Shown in pieces: positions 43,909 to 55,109 of a DNA stretch of 64,000 nt (position 1 is the stretch's first letter; each line of letters starts with the position of its first letter). Made by a program: the position numbers and the translations under genes. Origin of the DNA: Saprospiraceae bacterium (GTDB lineage: Bacteria; Bacteroidota; Bacteroidia; Chitinophagales; Saprospiraceae); the NCBI GenBank assembly GCA_016717655.1, contig JADKFC010000007.1, positions 1-64,000 of the forward strand. The letters run 5' to 3'. The notes under the pieces are model-generated. The model was given only the letters and a program-made list of their open reading frames with translations. It had not been told where the DNA came from and did no database searches.

Positions 43909-43916
43909 CAAAGATA
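43909..43916 (-). promoter_or_regulatory. Promoter -7 box of tRNA-Glu
   Basis: Minus-strand TATCTTTG, 16 nt before the tRNA 5' end. Confidence 0.6.
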
Positions 43917-44114
43917 TAATTAATTATTGAATACATGCAAGGTAGAGTCAAAAAAAATCGAATTTTTTACATGGTTTATTTTTATTATTAGAAATAGGGG
44001 ATGAAGCTGTTTTAACTGTCTTTAAGTGTGGAAAAACCATTTACACAATTGTTAAATAATAGGTTATAGCTTATTTAATTATTTAATATATATATCGTAC
44101 TTCAACATTTTCTG

Positions 44115-44122
44115 TATATTTG
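44115..44122 (+). promoter_or_regulatory. Promoter -7 box of the tyrosine phosphatase gene
   Basis: TATATTTG, 28 nt before the ATG at 44151. No ideal -33 TTG. Confidence 0.5.
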
Positions 44123-44150
44123 TGTTAACAATTTTAATCATCTCCCCCCC

Positions 44151-44612
44151 ATGAAAGTCCTGATGGTATGTTTAGGAAATATTTGTCGTTCACCATTGGC
44201 ACACGGCATCTTGCAAAGCAGAATTGATCAATTTAAGTTACCCTGGATCGTTGATTCTGCAGGTACTGGAGGGTGGCATTCCGGCGAAAGCCCAGATTAC
44301 AGGGCCATTTTGGAAGCCAGGAAGCATGGAGTTGATATATCCCAACAAAGCGCCAGACAAATCAAATTAGCCGATTTTACCAATTTTGATCTTATCCTCG
44401 CTATGGACACTCAAAATTTTAATGACATCAGGTCACTGACACAAAACCAGGATGAGAAAAACAAGGTTAAAATGATCATGAATTTTTCATTTCCTGAAAA
44501 AAATGTCCCCGTGCCAGATCCTTACTATGATGGGAGGTTTTCAGTGGTCTTTGAAATGCTTGAGGAAGCCATTGACAAGCTCGTTCTCCAATATGCGGGA
44601 ATAGAGGTCTGA
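44151..44612 (+). CDS. Low-molecular-weight protein-tyrosine phosphatase
   Basis: A 153-residue cytosolic phosphatase. The P-loop CX5R signature is CLGNICRS (Cys7, Arg13), and the general-acid Asp is in PVPDPYYDG. It also has MDTQNFNDI and a C-terminal LDKL-like helix. LMW-PTPs in bacteria often act on tyrosine kinases for capsule or exopolysaccharide export, or on arginine phosphate. No kinase or polysaccharide genes are adjacent, so a housekeeping role cannot be excluded. Confidence 0.95.
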   Translation: MKVLMVCLGNICRSPLAHGILQSRIDQFKLPWIVDSAGTGGWHSGESPDYRAILEARKHGVDISQQSARQIKLADFTNFDLILAMDTQNFNDIRSLTQNQDEKNKVKMIMNFSFPEKNVPVPDPYYDGRFSVVFEMLEEAIDKLVLQYAGIEV

Positions 44613-44708
44613 TTTTTATCTAAATTCCCTGCGATAACTGTTCTTTTGGAGTCAATTTCTGTCTTCAAACAAAATAATATATGGTATTTTGTGTGAAAAT
44701 TCCACATT

Positions 44709-47700
44709 ATGCCTTATCGAGTTCTTTTCTATTGTTTGCTGTGCTTTTTTTGTTTGCAAAACTATAATGGTACCTCTCAGTCACCAATAGAACTGGAAAA
44801 TTGGAAGGAACTCAAGTTTCGAAATATTGGCCCGGCAGGTATGTCAGGTAGAATCACCGCCATCGATGTGGATCCTACCGATGACAATAAAATCTTTTTA
44901 GGATCTGCATCAGGCGGGGTATGGTTAAGTGAAAATGGTGGTATTTCATTTACCCCCATCTTTGACGACCAATCATCACTTGCCATCGGTTCCATTAAAA
45001 TTTGCCCCAAGAATCCCAGTCAAATATGGGTTGGAACAGGGGAAGGTAACCCAAGAAATTCCCTAAATACGGGAAATGGAATTTATAAAAGTCTGGATGG
45101 AGGCAAGACCTGGAAATGTATGGGTTTGGAAAAAACCAAGACCATACACAGGATTGTCATCCACAAGGATAATCCGGATATAGTTTTTGCGGCTGCCATG
45201 GGATCACCTTGGGGGCCCAACGAAGATCGGGGCGTTTTCAAAACAACTGACGGCGGAAAGACCTGGAAAAAAATTTTATATGTCAACACTTCTACCGGTG
45301 CAGCTGATATGGTAGTGGACCCTTCGAACCCTGAAAAGATGATCGTTTCCATGTGGGAACATGAGAGGAAGCCATGGACCTTTAATTCGGGAGGGCCTGG
45401 TTCTGCTATTTATCTAACATTTGATGGTGGTGACACTTGGAAAAAACTTTCCTCAGAAGACGGCATTCCGAAAGGCAAGTTGGGTAGGGTAGGCCTTGCC
45501 ATTGCCCCATCAGCACCCAATGTGGTTTATGCCCTGATAGAAGCAAAAGAAAATGGCCTTTATAAAAGCGAGGATGGGGGCTTAAAATGGAAACTGGTAC
45601 AAAATAAAGACATAGGCAACAGGCCTTTTTATTACTCTGAAATTTATGTTGACCCCAAAAATGAAAACAGGCTTTTTAATGTATTTACCTACCTCACCCG
45701 AAGCGACGATGGAGGTAAATCGTTTTATAATATAGCTGATTATGGAAATGCGGTTCACCCGGATCATCATGCCTTTTGGATCAATCCACATAACCCAGGA
45801 TTCATCATCGATGGAAATGATGGAGGGGCAGCCATATCGAGAGATATGGGAAAGTCATGGCATTTTATTTCAAATCTACCGGTCGGACAATTTTATCATG
45901 TGAATGTAGATTCCGATAAACCTTACAACGTTTATGGAGGAATGCAGGACAATGGATCATGGGTTGGCCCATCAGCAGTGTTAAAACCCGGTGGAATCAG
46001 AAATACAGATTTTCAGGAATTGTACTTTGGAGATGGATTTGATGTGGTACCACAACCAGGAAATTCAAGATATGGCTATGCCATGTCGCAAGGAGGTAAT
46101 GTGGCTTTTTATGATAGGGTGACCGGCCAAAATAGATTTGTTAAGCCCAACCACCCCGATGGTGTTACTTTGAGATACAATTGGAATGCTGCCATTGCCC
46201 AACATCCACACGACTCATGCAGCTTGTATTTTGGCAGTCAGTTTGTCCATTTTTCTAAAGATTGCGGCAGAAGCTGGAACCTTATCTCACCAGACCTTAC
46301 TACCAATGACACTACCAAACAGGACCAAAGCAAGACAGGAGGTTTGACCCTCGATGTGACAGGTGCAGAGACACACACTACAATAATGTGCATAGCTCCA
46401 TCTCCACTAGACGATCAGATTATCTGGGTTGGCACAGATGATGGAAATATCCAGTTGACAACAGATGGTGGCAAAAGCTGGTCCAACCTCAATTCCAGAA
46501 TGAAAGGCCTCCCTGCCAATGCCTGGATACCTCAGATTGAAGTTTCCTCCAGGAATAAAGGTGAGGCCTGGGTGGTTGTCAATAATTACAGGCAAAATGA
46601 CTATAGCGCCTATGCCTACCACACTACTGATTTTGGTAAAAACTGGCGAAGAATTGCCGATGATGAGCAAATAAAAGGGTTTGTGGTGTCAATGGTTCAC
46701 GATCCGGTTGCTCCTTCTTTGTGGTTTTTGGGAACAGATGTAGGCTTGTACATCAGTTTTAATGAAGGTAAAAACTGGCAACATTGGACCAATAATTTTC
46801 CACAGGTTCAGATCAGTGATATGAAAATACAGAGGGAAGAAAACGACCTCGTGGTGGCCACCTTTGGCCGAGCCATTTGGATATTAGACAATTTGGAACC
46901 GTTGCGAGAGTTGGCCAATGCAAGCTTTAATACATCAGATTCACTACATTTGTTTGGTTGCCCGGCTGTCTATGATTGGTTTTATCGCTCTTATGATGGA
47001 GTAAGGTTTTTTGCTCAGGGTGATTTTACTGGCACCAATGAAACCAAGAACCAGGCAATCCTTCATGTGTGGACTCCTCCGCAACCCAAAACCAATATAG
47101 AAGGGGAAGAAAAGAAAGAAAAATCCAAAGAAAAGGAGGTCAAGATGCTTGTGAGGTGGATCAATGAAAAAGGCGATACCATCAGAAAGAATTCAGTTAA
47201 ACCGACTGGTGGTTTGCAAAAATTGTATTGGGGACTGAATGAGGATGGAGTTAGAGGACCTTCGCGCCGAGAACCGCAAAAGGACGATGATGCACCCGGA
47301 GGAGCCTCAGTATTGCCTGGCAAATACAAATGTGTAGTGACGTATAAAATGCAAAAAGACAGCACATGGGTAGAAGTAAATCCAGATCCAAGGATTCCCT
47401 ATCAGCAAAGAAATGCGGAAGCAAAATATAGCTTAGAAAAAGACTTTCAAAACACAGTAAAAAAAGCATCCATGTCTTTTGATTGGCTGAAGGACTGTAA
47501 AAAGCATCTGAAGTCATTGGAAACAATTAAGGGGTTTCAGGCAGATTCTGTAAAAAAGGAAATTGAAAAATGGCATAAGTCGATTACAGGGAAAATAGAT
47601 ACGTTGGAGGCTCTGTATGTGCTCCCTGAAAATACAAAAGGTATTGCTTATGATGATGATAAGGTAAGCTCCAAGATACAGGCGGCACAGGCATACATTA

Positions 47701-47879
47701 ATACAACTGACGGTGAGGCAGCCGGCAATATTGACCTGGCCATAAAAGAGGCAACTATTTCCATTGAAACAGCTGAAAAGGCAATCCAGGTCTTTCAAAA
47801 AGAAACCTGGCAACCTTACCAATCTATGTTGAAAAGCATGACCTTAAATCTGTTCCCGGAAACAATGAAAAAGGAATGA
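44709..47879 (+). CDS. Sortilin/VPS10-type BNR beta-propeller protein
   Basis: A 1056-residue protein with signal peptide (1-24). It has many BNR/Asp-box repeats (SLDGGKTWK, TTDGGKTWK, TFDGGDTWK, SEDGGLKWK, TTDGGKSWS) over about 30-720. This gives one or two ten-bladed propellers as in the sortilin/glycosyl-hydrolase 'exo-alpha-sialidase-like' family of Bacteroidota. The C-terminal third has a Lys/Glu-rich linker (about 795-815) and helices (about 900-1050) with no T9SS domain. No catalytic glycosidase residues can be assigned, and binding or processing of peptides or glycans is possible. The stop abuts the convergent gene (TGA at 47877-47879, next stop at 47880). Confidence 0.85.
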   Translation: MPYRVLFYCLLCFFCLQNYNGTSQSPIELENWKELKFRNIGPAGMSGRITAIDVDPTDDNKIFLGSASGGVWLSENGGISFTPIFDDQSSLAIGSIKICPKNPSQIWVGTGEGNPRNSLNTGNGIYKSLDGGKTWKCMGLEKTKTIHRIVIHKDNPDIVFAAAMGSPWGPNEDRGVFKTTDGGKTWKKILYVNTSTGAADMVVDPSNPEKMIVSMWEHERKPWTFNSGGPGSAIYLTFDGGDTWKKLSSEDGIPKGKLGRVGLAIAPSAPNVVYALIEAKENGLYKSEDGGLKWKLVQNKDIGNRPFYYSEIYVDPKNENRLFNVFTYLTRSDDGGKSFYNIADYGNAVHPDHHAFWINPHNPGFIIDGNDGGAAISRDMGKSWHFISNLPVGQFYHVNVDSDKPYNVYGGMQDNGSWVGPSAVLKPGGIRNTDFQELYFGDGFDVVPQPGNSRYGYAMSQGGNVAFYDRVTGQNRFVKPNHPDGVTLRYNWNAAIAQHPHDSCSLYFGSQFVHFSKDCGRSWNLISPDLTTNDTTKQDQSKTGGLTLDVTGAETHTTIMCIAPSPLDDQIIWVGTDDGNIQLTTDGGKSWSNLNSRMKGLPANAWIPQIEVSSRNKGEAWVVVNNYRQNDYSAYAYHTTDFGKNWRRIADDEQIKGFVVSMVHDPVAPSLWFLGTDVGLYISFNEGKNWQHWTNNFPQVQISDMKIQREENDLVVATFGRAIWILDNLEPLRELANASFNTSDSLHLFGCPAVYDWFYRSYDGVRFFAQGDFTGTNETKNQAILHVWTPPQPKTNIEGEEKKEKSKEKEVKMLVRWINEKGDTIRKNSVKPTGGLQKLYWGLNEDGVRGPSRREPQKDDDAPGGASVLPGKYKCVVTYKMQKDSTWVEVNPDPRIPYQQRNAEAKYSLEKDFQNTVKKASMSFDWLKDCKKHLKSLETIKGFQADSVKKEIEKWHKSITGKIDTLEALYVLPENTKGIAYDDDKVSSKIQAAQAYINTTDGEAAGNIDLAIKEATISIETAEKAIQVFQKETWQPYQSMLKSMTLNLFPETMKKE

Positions 47880-50267
47880 TTACATTTTTATAAACCTGAT
47901 TACTTTATTGCTCCCTCCAGCATGTATGGTGGCAAAGTATAAGCCGGGAACCAGTTGCTGCACATTGACTACATTGTTTCCTGCTTCCAAGGCCGATTTA
48001 TGGACCTGCATGCCATCTGTTCTGGTGATTACCAAATCTGCTTCCATCAGTGAATGGATATTGAAGAAGGAAGAAACCGGATTTGGGGCGGCTGTTACTT
48101 CATTGGGCTGCAGATCCTGTGATGAAGAAGTTGTTTTAAAGAAATCCAATTTGAATTGATCAATTCCTGCTTCCACCAAATGGCCTGGTGTGATGTCTTC
48201 AGCTTTGACTACCAGTCTCATTTTATCTGTCATTGTAACTTGGTTTTTGGCAAAGGCAAAGTTGAATTTTTTCCATTCCGAAGCACTGGTTAATTCTACC
48301 AAAACAGGAGATGCTGTGAATCCATTGTCGAGGTAAACAGAAAAGTAATCGTTTGGGTTGCCTGAGCCCCCATCGTTGTAAAACCAATAAGAAAATGAAC
48401 CTTTCAAGCTATCAGCACCCTGACCATCTAAGAATGGACTCAATAAAGTTGTTGCCCCTCCGTCTACATCGTTGTCGCCTGGGTTGACTCCACCATTGCC
48501 TGTCAGATAAGCAAATCTGCCAAGGTCGTCACTAACATCCTTGTCAGGATTTGATATCTTGTTTTGATACATTGTGCCTTGAGGAACTACTCTTTCCCAG
48601 TTACCGGCGGCACTTTTTCCAGAATTGATCCAACCCAGGTCATTGAAAAAATCATCTTCATATCCTGGTTCCAAAACAATGGTTAGGTCTTCTTGTTCTT
48701 CTGGATCAAATTCAATGCCTTTGTATCCCCATGCAGCTGCTCTTATTAAATAATCGGCTTCTCTGGACACAGGGAGTTTAAATTGGCCATTTGCAGAGGA
48801 AATAACATTTAAATAGGTAGTTGAGGCGGCATTTTCCAATTGGATCCCTGCGTTTGCTATTGGGCTGCCATCCTGATCAACGACCCTTCCTGTAATAAAA
48901 TTCGCTTGAAAAATAAAATCCTTTATCGTAATCTCAGCAGTTTGTAAGGTCACTTCTACCGTGTCAACACCGTAATCAGGGTGTTGAAATCTCACTTGAT
49001 ACGTTCCTGGCACAAGCAGTCCGGTTTTATAATCGCCGCTTCCGTTGGTTACATCTATTGCGGCTCTGTCGGTAATGATTTTAATGCTGGCTCCTGCAAT
49101 GGGATAAACAGCACCATCAATATCAATAGCCCTGGCATTTCCTTCAAGGTAGCATGCTCGCTGATAGTTGGGCTTGAAAACCCACAACCCGGAATTGATA
49201 TCGCTTCCAATGACAGTTCCGGATGCAAAATGAGCATAAACACCCCAACAACCGTAAAACCAGGCACCTGATTGTGGCAGTGAGCTATCGTTTAAATAGG
49301 TATCATATTCACCAACTTTAACAATATTATCGGGTCGGGTCATGTCTTGGATCAAAATGCCATCTGTATACCAGCTGGTCACTGCATATTGACCAACGGC
49401 ATAGGTGTTGTGAGGTATTACTTTTCCGATCTGTGTGTCTTCATTTCGGTATTTATCCAAAAACTGAACATTATTTAAATCAGAAATATCATAAGAAGCT
49501 AGGTAAGCTCCAGACACTTCATCCGTGGTGTAAAGTACAGTACCTTCTGGATTCGTCCATACATTGTGTGCAAATACATTAGGTGTCTGAAATCGGGTCA
49601 AGAATTTTGGGTCTGAACGATTGGAAATGTCGTAAACACCAACACCATTGCTGAGATCAGCTGTAAACAAATATTGGGCATTGGCATAACAGTCATGTGT
49701 ATACACTTCGCCCATATTGCTCACTATTTCAGGATTGTAAGGATCTTTGTTGAGATCGCAGATGATGATGCCCTGTCGATTTACATTGTGTCCATTCAGA
49801 TATAAAAAGCCAAGAGTGTCCATGTTGATGCTGTGTACTGTCCTTAATGTGTCTGCAACTGTATTGGGAATGGCAGGCTTCCATCGCTTCCAGGTAAACT
49901 GGTTGGGGGCATTGGTCGCATCAATGATGGTTACCCCATCAGGGCCTTCGGTGGTTACATAAATATAATTGCCCCATGATCTCATTTCCCTCCAGCTGTT
50001 GGTAGCTCCTGGAATTACCAATCTCTCAATGGGATTGGCAGGGTCTTCCAATGACAAAATACGGATGGCCTGGCGTGTGCCTATTACAGCGTATTCAATG
50101 CCGTTAGCATCGGTATGACCCCAGATTCCTGAGCCCCCTTCACCAAAATCAATATGAGACATCAGCTGCATGTTCTCTTTCTTTTGGGCATTCAATTGGC
50201 TTACATTAAAAGCGCTGAATAATACTATCAGAATTAGAAATAAGCTGAGCTTGGTAATATTTGTCAT
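47880..50267 (-). CDS. LVIVD-repeat choice-of-anchor B protein with T9SS sorting domain
   Basis: A 795-residue secreted protein. Signal peptide 1-27 (SQLNAQ), then an LVIVD-type beta-propeller at about 30-370 (repeats such as IYVTTEGPDGVTIIDATN, YLFTADLSNGVGVYDISN). Two carboxypeptidase-regulatory-like domains follow at about 375-455 and 455-530. A jelly-roll-like module is at about 540-705, and a type-A T9SS sorting domain at about 715-795 (AAPNPVSSFFNIHS, VPGLYFATI). It is probably surface-exposed. The function is unknown, and the propeller suggests binding. A TATCTTTG box lies 23 nt upstream. Confidence 0.85.
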   Translation of the reverse strand: MTNITKLSLFLILIVLFSAFNVSQLNAQKKENMQLMSHIDFGEGGSGIWGHTDANGIEYAVIGTRQAIRILSLEDPANPIERLVIPGATNSWREMRSWGNYIYVTTEGPDGVTIIDATNAPNQFTWKRWKPAIPNTVADTLRTVHSINMDTLGFLYLNGHNVNRQGIIICDLNKDPYNPEIVSNMGEVYTHDCYANAQYLFTADLSNGVGVYDISNRSDPKFLTRFQTPNVFAHNVWTNPEGTVLYTTDEVSGAYLASYDISDLNNVQFLDKYRNEDTQIGKVIPHNTYAVGQYAVTSWYTDGILIQDMTRPDNIVKVGEYDTYLNDSSLPQSGAWFYGCWGVYAHFASGTVIGSDINSGLWVFKPNYQRACYLEGNARAIDIDGAVYPIAGASIKIITDRAAIDVTNGSGDYKTGLLVPGTYQVRFQHPDYGVDTVEVTLQTAEITIKDFIFQANFITGRVVDQDGSPIANAGIQLENAASTTYLNVISSANGQFKLPVSREADYLIRAAAWGYKGIEFDPEEQEDLTIVLEPGYEDDFFNDLGWINSGKSAAGNWERVVPQGTMYQNKISNPDKDVSDDLGRFAYLTGNGGVNPGDNDVDGGATTLLSPFLDGQGADSLKGSFSYWFYNDGGSGNPNDYFSVYLDNGFTASPVLVELTSASEWKKFNFAFAKNQVTMTDKMRLVVKAEDITPGHLVEAGIDQFKLDFFKTTSSSQDLQPNEVTAAPNPVSSFFNIHSLMEADLVITRTDGMQVHKSALEAGNNVVNVQQLVPGLYFATIHAGGSNKVIRFIKM

Positions 50268-50289
50268 ACAATTGTTATTTTAAAGGTGA

Positions 50290-50297
50290 CAAAGATA
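50290..50297 (-). promoter_or_regulatory. Promoter -7 box of the LVIVD protein
   Basis: Minus-strand TATCTTTG, 23 nt before the ATG at 50267. Confidence 0.55.
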
Positions 50298-50490
50298 GAC
50301 GAATCCTAATTCTTTAATGCGTTTGCAAGTAATTTGCTTTTCAATTGTCCGCAAGGAGTTGCCATCATTAAAACTTTAAACAGCCGCTTGTTTTTTTAAC
50401 ATTTTTAGAAATATTCCACCTCATTTTCCTGTTATTAAGAAGGATAAGTGTATTTTTGATAATTAAAATATTTATTATATCGTGTTGAAA

Positions 50491-52676
50491 ATGAATAAGA
50501 AATATATAATTTATTTTTTAGTATTACAACTAGGCCACTTATGTGGGCAAGATTATCAGGCCTTTTACCCGCAATTTTACGCCAATGGCAATCGACTTGA
50601 AATGGCAACCGCCGGTGGCTTGAGAAATGGCAAATTTTCAAATATTGATTTTAATAATGACGGGGTTAAGGACATCTATGCATTTGACAAAACCGCAGGT
50701 AGATCACTATGCTTTGTCAACCTCAACAGTTCAGAGGGGATTGAATACCGATATGCTCCCGAATACGAAGCTATTTTTCCTAAAATACAAAATTGGGCCT
50801 TGCTCCACGATTTCAACAAAGATGGTATTGAAGATATTTTTTGCCTGCCTTCCACACCTGGCATTCCGGCATTGAAGTCTGGAGAGGGAAGAGGCATGGG
50901 AATGAGCTTAGTTTTGAAAAAATGAAATCACCATTTTATGATGTCATTTCTATTCCTGCCGGCAATGGATTTACCAATCTATACAATGCCATAACTGATG
51001 TTCCCGCCATCATTGATGTGGATGGCGATGGTGATACCGATGTGCTTTCTTTTGAGCTGGATGGTTCCTTTTTAAATTACCACCAAAATCGGGCTGTAGA
51101 AAAAGGCCTTGGCATTGACACCTTTGTTATGGAGACCCGTGATATTTGTTTTGGGAAATTTTATGAAAATATGTTTTCAGAAGTGTTAGTTCTCAGCAAC
51201 AATAAAGATCAATGTGCCAGCGGACTGAAGGATGATGGCAATCCTCGTCATACAGGCTCAACGGTGCTGGCCTTTGACAACGACTGTGATGGTGATATGG
51301 AATTAATACTGGGTGATGTGGCCAACACCCGTTTATTTATGCTTACCAATGGTGGCAACAAGAATGCAGCCTGGATGACCTCACAAGAATCTAATTTTCC
51401 CAGTTATAACGTTCCGGTAGAAATGAATCTGTTTATTGCCGCCTTTCTGCTTGATGTCAACAATGATGGGAAGAAAGATTTAATAGCAACACCCAATGAA
51501 ACAGATGGCGGAATTAATCGCCAGCACATTTGGTTATACCTCAATACAGGAACCGCTTGTGCACCAAAGTTTGAACTCTATACCAAACAATTTCTGGTGG
51601 ATGAAATGGTAAGTGCAGGAGCAAAAAGTGACCCGGCCATAGGTGACCTTACGGGTGATGGTTTGCCGGATTTACTCCTGGGAGGAAATGGTGTTTATAG
51701 ACAAGGGGAGTTAAAAAAATGTAGGCTCAATTTTTATAAAAATACCGGCACCAAAACTCAACCCGAGTTTACCTTGCAAGAGGAAGACTACCTGAATATG
51801 TCTGTTTTATCAACTCAGCCGCTTGCCCTGTCTCCTGCTTTGGCTGATATGGATGATGATGGCGACCTGGATTTATGGTTGGGAGATGGCAATGGCAGGC
51901 TCTATTTTTTTACCAATACCGCTGGACCCGGGAGCCAAGCCAACTTCACTTATGTATATCCATATAATAATATTTTTGTTGGCCAGGATGCAAAGCCTTG
52001 TGTTAGAGATGTCAATGGGGATGGATTATTGGATTTGATGGTAGGTGAGCAAAACAATGAACTCAATCTTTTTTTAAACACAGGAACAAAAAACAATCCT
52101 GTTTTTCCCAATATACCTGATCAACGCAATTATGGAGGACTGTTTAGCACTACTGATTTTTATACCTTTAATAACAGCATCGCAACCTTTGAAAACCAGG
52201 GTAAAAGAATGGCCTACATCGGATATGAAGATGGCAGGCTCAGTTTATATGAATGGTCAGGTGATGGGATCAATGGCACCTGGGTCTTACTTGATGCCAA
52301 TGTGGGAAAGATCCATAGGGGAAATAAACTCAATACTGAATTAGCAGATGTCAATGGAGATGGAATTTGGGATTTGGTTTTGGGCAATTTCGGAGGAGGA
52401 GTTCAGTTTTACTCAACACCATTTTTAGTCAATTCAAGTTCCACTCAATATTCAGTGCTGGATAACATTGAAATGTATCCCAATCCGGCAAATGACTACC
52501 TCCAAATTAAGTCCTCCGACCAATATTGGGTTATTATATCTGATGTGCAGGGGAAAACTGTGTGTGCTAAACGTACAGCTGAAGCATTGACTTCAATCGA
52601 CATTAAAGACCTACCCAAAGGTATGTACTTCGTAAAATTTTTACAGCAGGGTAAATTGATTACCTGTAAAAATTGA
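50491..52676 (+). CDS. FG-GAP/VCBS repeat secreted protein with T9SS sorting domain (frameshifted)
   Basis: Signal peptide 1-20 (QLGHLCGQ), then about nine FG-GAP-type calcium-binding repeats, including DFNNDGVKDIY, DVDGDGDTDVL, DVNNDGKKDLI, DLTGDGLPDLL and DVNGDGIWDLV. A T9SS type-A domain closes the protein (MYPNPANDYLQI, SDVQGKTV, KGMYFVKF). A single missing base in 50861-50870 (near the CC of ATTCCGGC) splits it. With it restored, the join reads PSTPGIPGIEVWRGK and the product is about 728 residues. ATG 50491 is chosen over a GTG nine bases upstream. It is probably a surface integrin-alpha-like propeller of unknown ligand. It is followed 4 nt later by yggS. Confidence 0.85.
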
Positions 52677-52680
52677 TAAA

Positions 52681-53346
52681 ATGATAAAGGCAGATGTTTA
52701 TCAGCAAGTTTTAAAGCATTGTACGAATGCCGGTGCTGTGCTTGTGGCAGTCAGTAAGACGAAGCCGGTTGAAGATATCCTGGCACTTTACCAGATGGGT
52801 CAAAGAAAATTTGGTGAAAACAAGGTGCAGGAAATTCTTGAAAAACAGCCCCTATTGCCTAAAGATATCCAATGGCACTTGATAGGTCACCTTCAAACCA
52901 ATAAAGTCAAACAAGTATTGCCTTATGTTAGCCTGATTCACAGCGTTGACAGTGAAAAATTACTGGTAGAAATTGAAAATGAGGCGAAAAAGCAAGGGCG
53001 TACAATCAACATCCTCCTTCAGGTCAAGATTGCAGAGGAAGAGACCAAATTTGGTTTAAATGCAGACGAAATTTCAATTATTTTGGATAACGCATCGGCT
53101 GGGTTTTATCCTCATATCGAAATAGGTGGCCTAATGGGTATGGCTACACTTACGGAAGATGAAAATCAAGTGGAAAAAGAATTTGATCAACTGAAAAGCT
53201 TGTATGACAATATATTAGAAAATTATTCAATGCATTTTCCGGAATTCAACACCTTGTCAATGGGTATGTCAGGCGACTATCAATTGGCAATTTCCAGGGG
53301 GTCAAATATGGTAAGAGTGGGTAGTCTGATATTTGGCGAAAGATAA
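52681..53346 (+). CDS. yggS: PLP homeostasis protein (YggS/PLPBP family)
   Basis: A 221-residue PLP-binding protein of alanine-racemase fold. The PLP lysine is in VAVSKTKP, near residue 28. The signatures FGENKVQE, WHLIGHLQTNK, IHSVDSEKL and GLMGMATLTEDE are present, with the SMGMSGDYQLAI phosphate-binding segment near the end. It buffers PLP and affects branched-chain amino-acid and keto-acid metabolism. It starts 4 nt after the FG-GAP gene. Confidence 0.95.
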   Translation: MIKADVYQQVLKHCTNAGAVLVAVSKTKPVEDILALYQMGQRKFGENKVQEILEKQPLLPKDIQWHLIGHLQTNKVKQVLPYVSLIHSVDSEKLLVEIENEAKKQGRTINILLQVKIAEEETKFGLNADEISIILDNASAGFYPHIEIGGLMGMATLTEDENQVEKEFDQLKSLYDNILENYSMHFPEFNTLSMGMSGDYQLAISRGSNMVRVGSLIFGER

Positions 53347-53433
53347 TTTTTTGCAACCCGATTAAACCAGGAGTAAAATTTGGTATCAAAGTGCCGTATC
53401 TTGTTTTTTTGATCACCCTAAACATCAGTTGAT

Positions 53434-55077
53434 ATGCACAGACGATCATTTTTCCAGCACTTATTGGAACCCAGTCCAGTGGAACAAAAATCGGTTACCT
53501 TGCCACCACTCAATCTCGAAAAATATGCAGGACCCTGGACCCAGGCGCATGCAGCCCATTTATTGAGAAGAACGGTATTTGGTGCCAGGTATGAAGACAT
53601 AAAAGCCTTTTACAACCAGGGCATGGATGTCTCTCTGTCTATATTAACCAACATTTCGCCCGTGACGGATCTGCCCATCAACTATGACTTTGAATCAGAT
53701 CCCAACGTTCCTATTGGGACATCCTGGGTAAATAAAAGATTTGATCCGGTCAATAACACCAATAATTACAGATTCAGGTCTCTGAATGGCTGGACCATGG
53801 GCAGGCTTATGGCCAGAGAGATGAATTTAAGAGAGAAGATGACTTTGTTTTGGCACAATCATTTTCCCATTGCTGACATCAATGAAGCCAGGTACAATTT
53901 TAAGTACATTGATACTTTCAGGCAAAATCCATTGGGCAACTTTAAAGACTATACCAGGAAAATGACCATTGATCCTGCCATGTTGCGGTACTTAAATGGT
54001 AATCAGAATACAAAGAATGCCCCCAATGAAAACTATGCCAGAGAACTGCTTGAATTATTTACCATCGGTAAAGGTCCAATCGTAGGTCCTGGTGATTATA
54101 CCCATTATACAGAAGAAGATGTGCTCGCTATTGCCAAGGTATTAACCGGTTGGACAGATGTTGGATACAGAAGCCCCAACCTCGACATCGTCACTTCTAC
54201 CTTCCGTCCAAATCAACATGATACCGGCACTAAAAAGCTAAGTCACCGGTTCAACAATGTTACCATCAACAACGGCGGTGCAGAAGAATACAAAACCCTC
54301 ATTGATATTATATTTAATAAAGAAGAAGTATCCAGGTTTATAGCCAGGAAACTTTATCGATGGTTTGTCTATTATGCCATTGATGAAAGTATTGAAAATG
54401 CGGTCATTGCTCCTTTGGCACAGATCATCAGAGACAATGATTACGAAATTAAGCCAGCAGTTATTGCCTTGCTTTCCAGTGCTCATTTTTACAGCGATTT
54501 TGGATGTATGATTAAAAATCCGCTGGATTTTATTGCAACTGCAACAAGTCAAAATGGTATAGTGGTGGCAGGAGATATGGTACAGCAATACACTACCTGG
54601 AATGCCTTTTTTCAATTTGGCTCCCTCCTTCAAATGAGATATTACGGACTACCCAGTGTGGCCGGATGGAAAGCCTATTACCAGGAACCCCTCTATTACC
54701 AAACTTGGATCAACAGTGTCACCTTGCCACTGCGAAAGTCCTATACGGATGCATTGGCAACACTCAACCTGAATACGCGTGGTATTCGTCTCGACATTGA
54801 TGTACTCAACACCATCAAAGGATTTTCGAATCCGGCAGATATTGAAAGTCTGATCAATGATGTAGCTCTTGTGCTTTTTCCTAAACCTTTGACTGAGGAT
54901 CAACTGGCCACCCTTAAAGAACTTATGATACCAGGTCTTCCTGATTATGAATGGACAGTGGAGTATGAAGCCCATCTGGCTGCTCCCACTGACCTTGTTC
55001 TGAGGCGAGCGGTGGAAGGTAAGCTAAGGCTGCTTTATGCATATATGATGAAAATGCCAGAATACCAATTATCCTAA
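53434..55077 (+). CDS. DUF1800 family protein
   Basis: A 547-residue protein. The DUF1800 core is visible as HAAHLLRRTVFGARYED, MTLFWHNHFPI, LDTFRQN-like helices, and NENYARELLELFTIGKG (a hallmark). VLAIAKVLTGWTD, SRFIARKLYRWFVYY and PAVIALLSSAHFY follow. These proteins are nearly always encoded next to DUF1501 proteins, as here (32 nt apart), and the pair is thought to be exported together; function is unknown. The N-terminus (HRRSFFQHLL) resembles a weak twin-arginine-like start without a long hydrophobic core. Confidence 0.88.
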   Translation: MHRRSFFQHLLEPSPVEQKSVTLPPLNLEKYAGPWTQAHAAHLLRRTVFGARYEDIKAFYNQGMDVSLSILTNISPVTDLPINYDFESDPNVPIGTSWVNKRFDPVNNTNNYRFRSLNGWTMGRLMAREMNLREKMTLFWHNHFPIADINEARYNFKYIDTFRQNPLGNFKDYTRKMTIDPAMLRYLNGNQNTKNAPNENYARELLELFTIGKGPIVGPGDYTHYTEEDVLAIAKVLTGWTDVGYRSPNLDIVTSTFRPNQHDTGTKKLSHRFNNVTINNGGAEEYKTLIDIIFNKEEVSRFIARKLYRWFVYYAIDESIENAVIAPLAQIIRDNDYEIKPAVIALLSSAHFYSDFGCMIKNPLDFIATATSQNGIVVAGDMVQQYTTWNAFFQFGSLLQMRYYGLPSVAGWKAYYQEPLYYQTWINSVTLPLRKSYTDALATLNLNTRGIRLDIDVLNTIKGFSNPADIESLINDVALVLFPKPLTEDQLATLKELMIPGLPDYEWTVEYEAHLAAPTDLVLRRAVEGKLRLLYAYMMKMPEYQLS

Positions 55078-55109
55078 TCTTTCATTCCTTCATTACACAA
55101 TTAGAAATC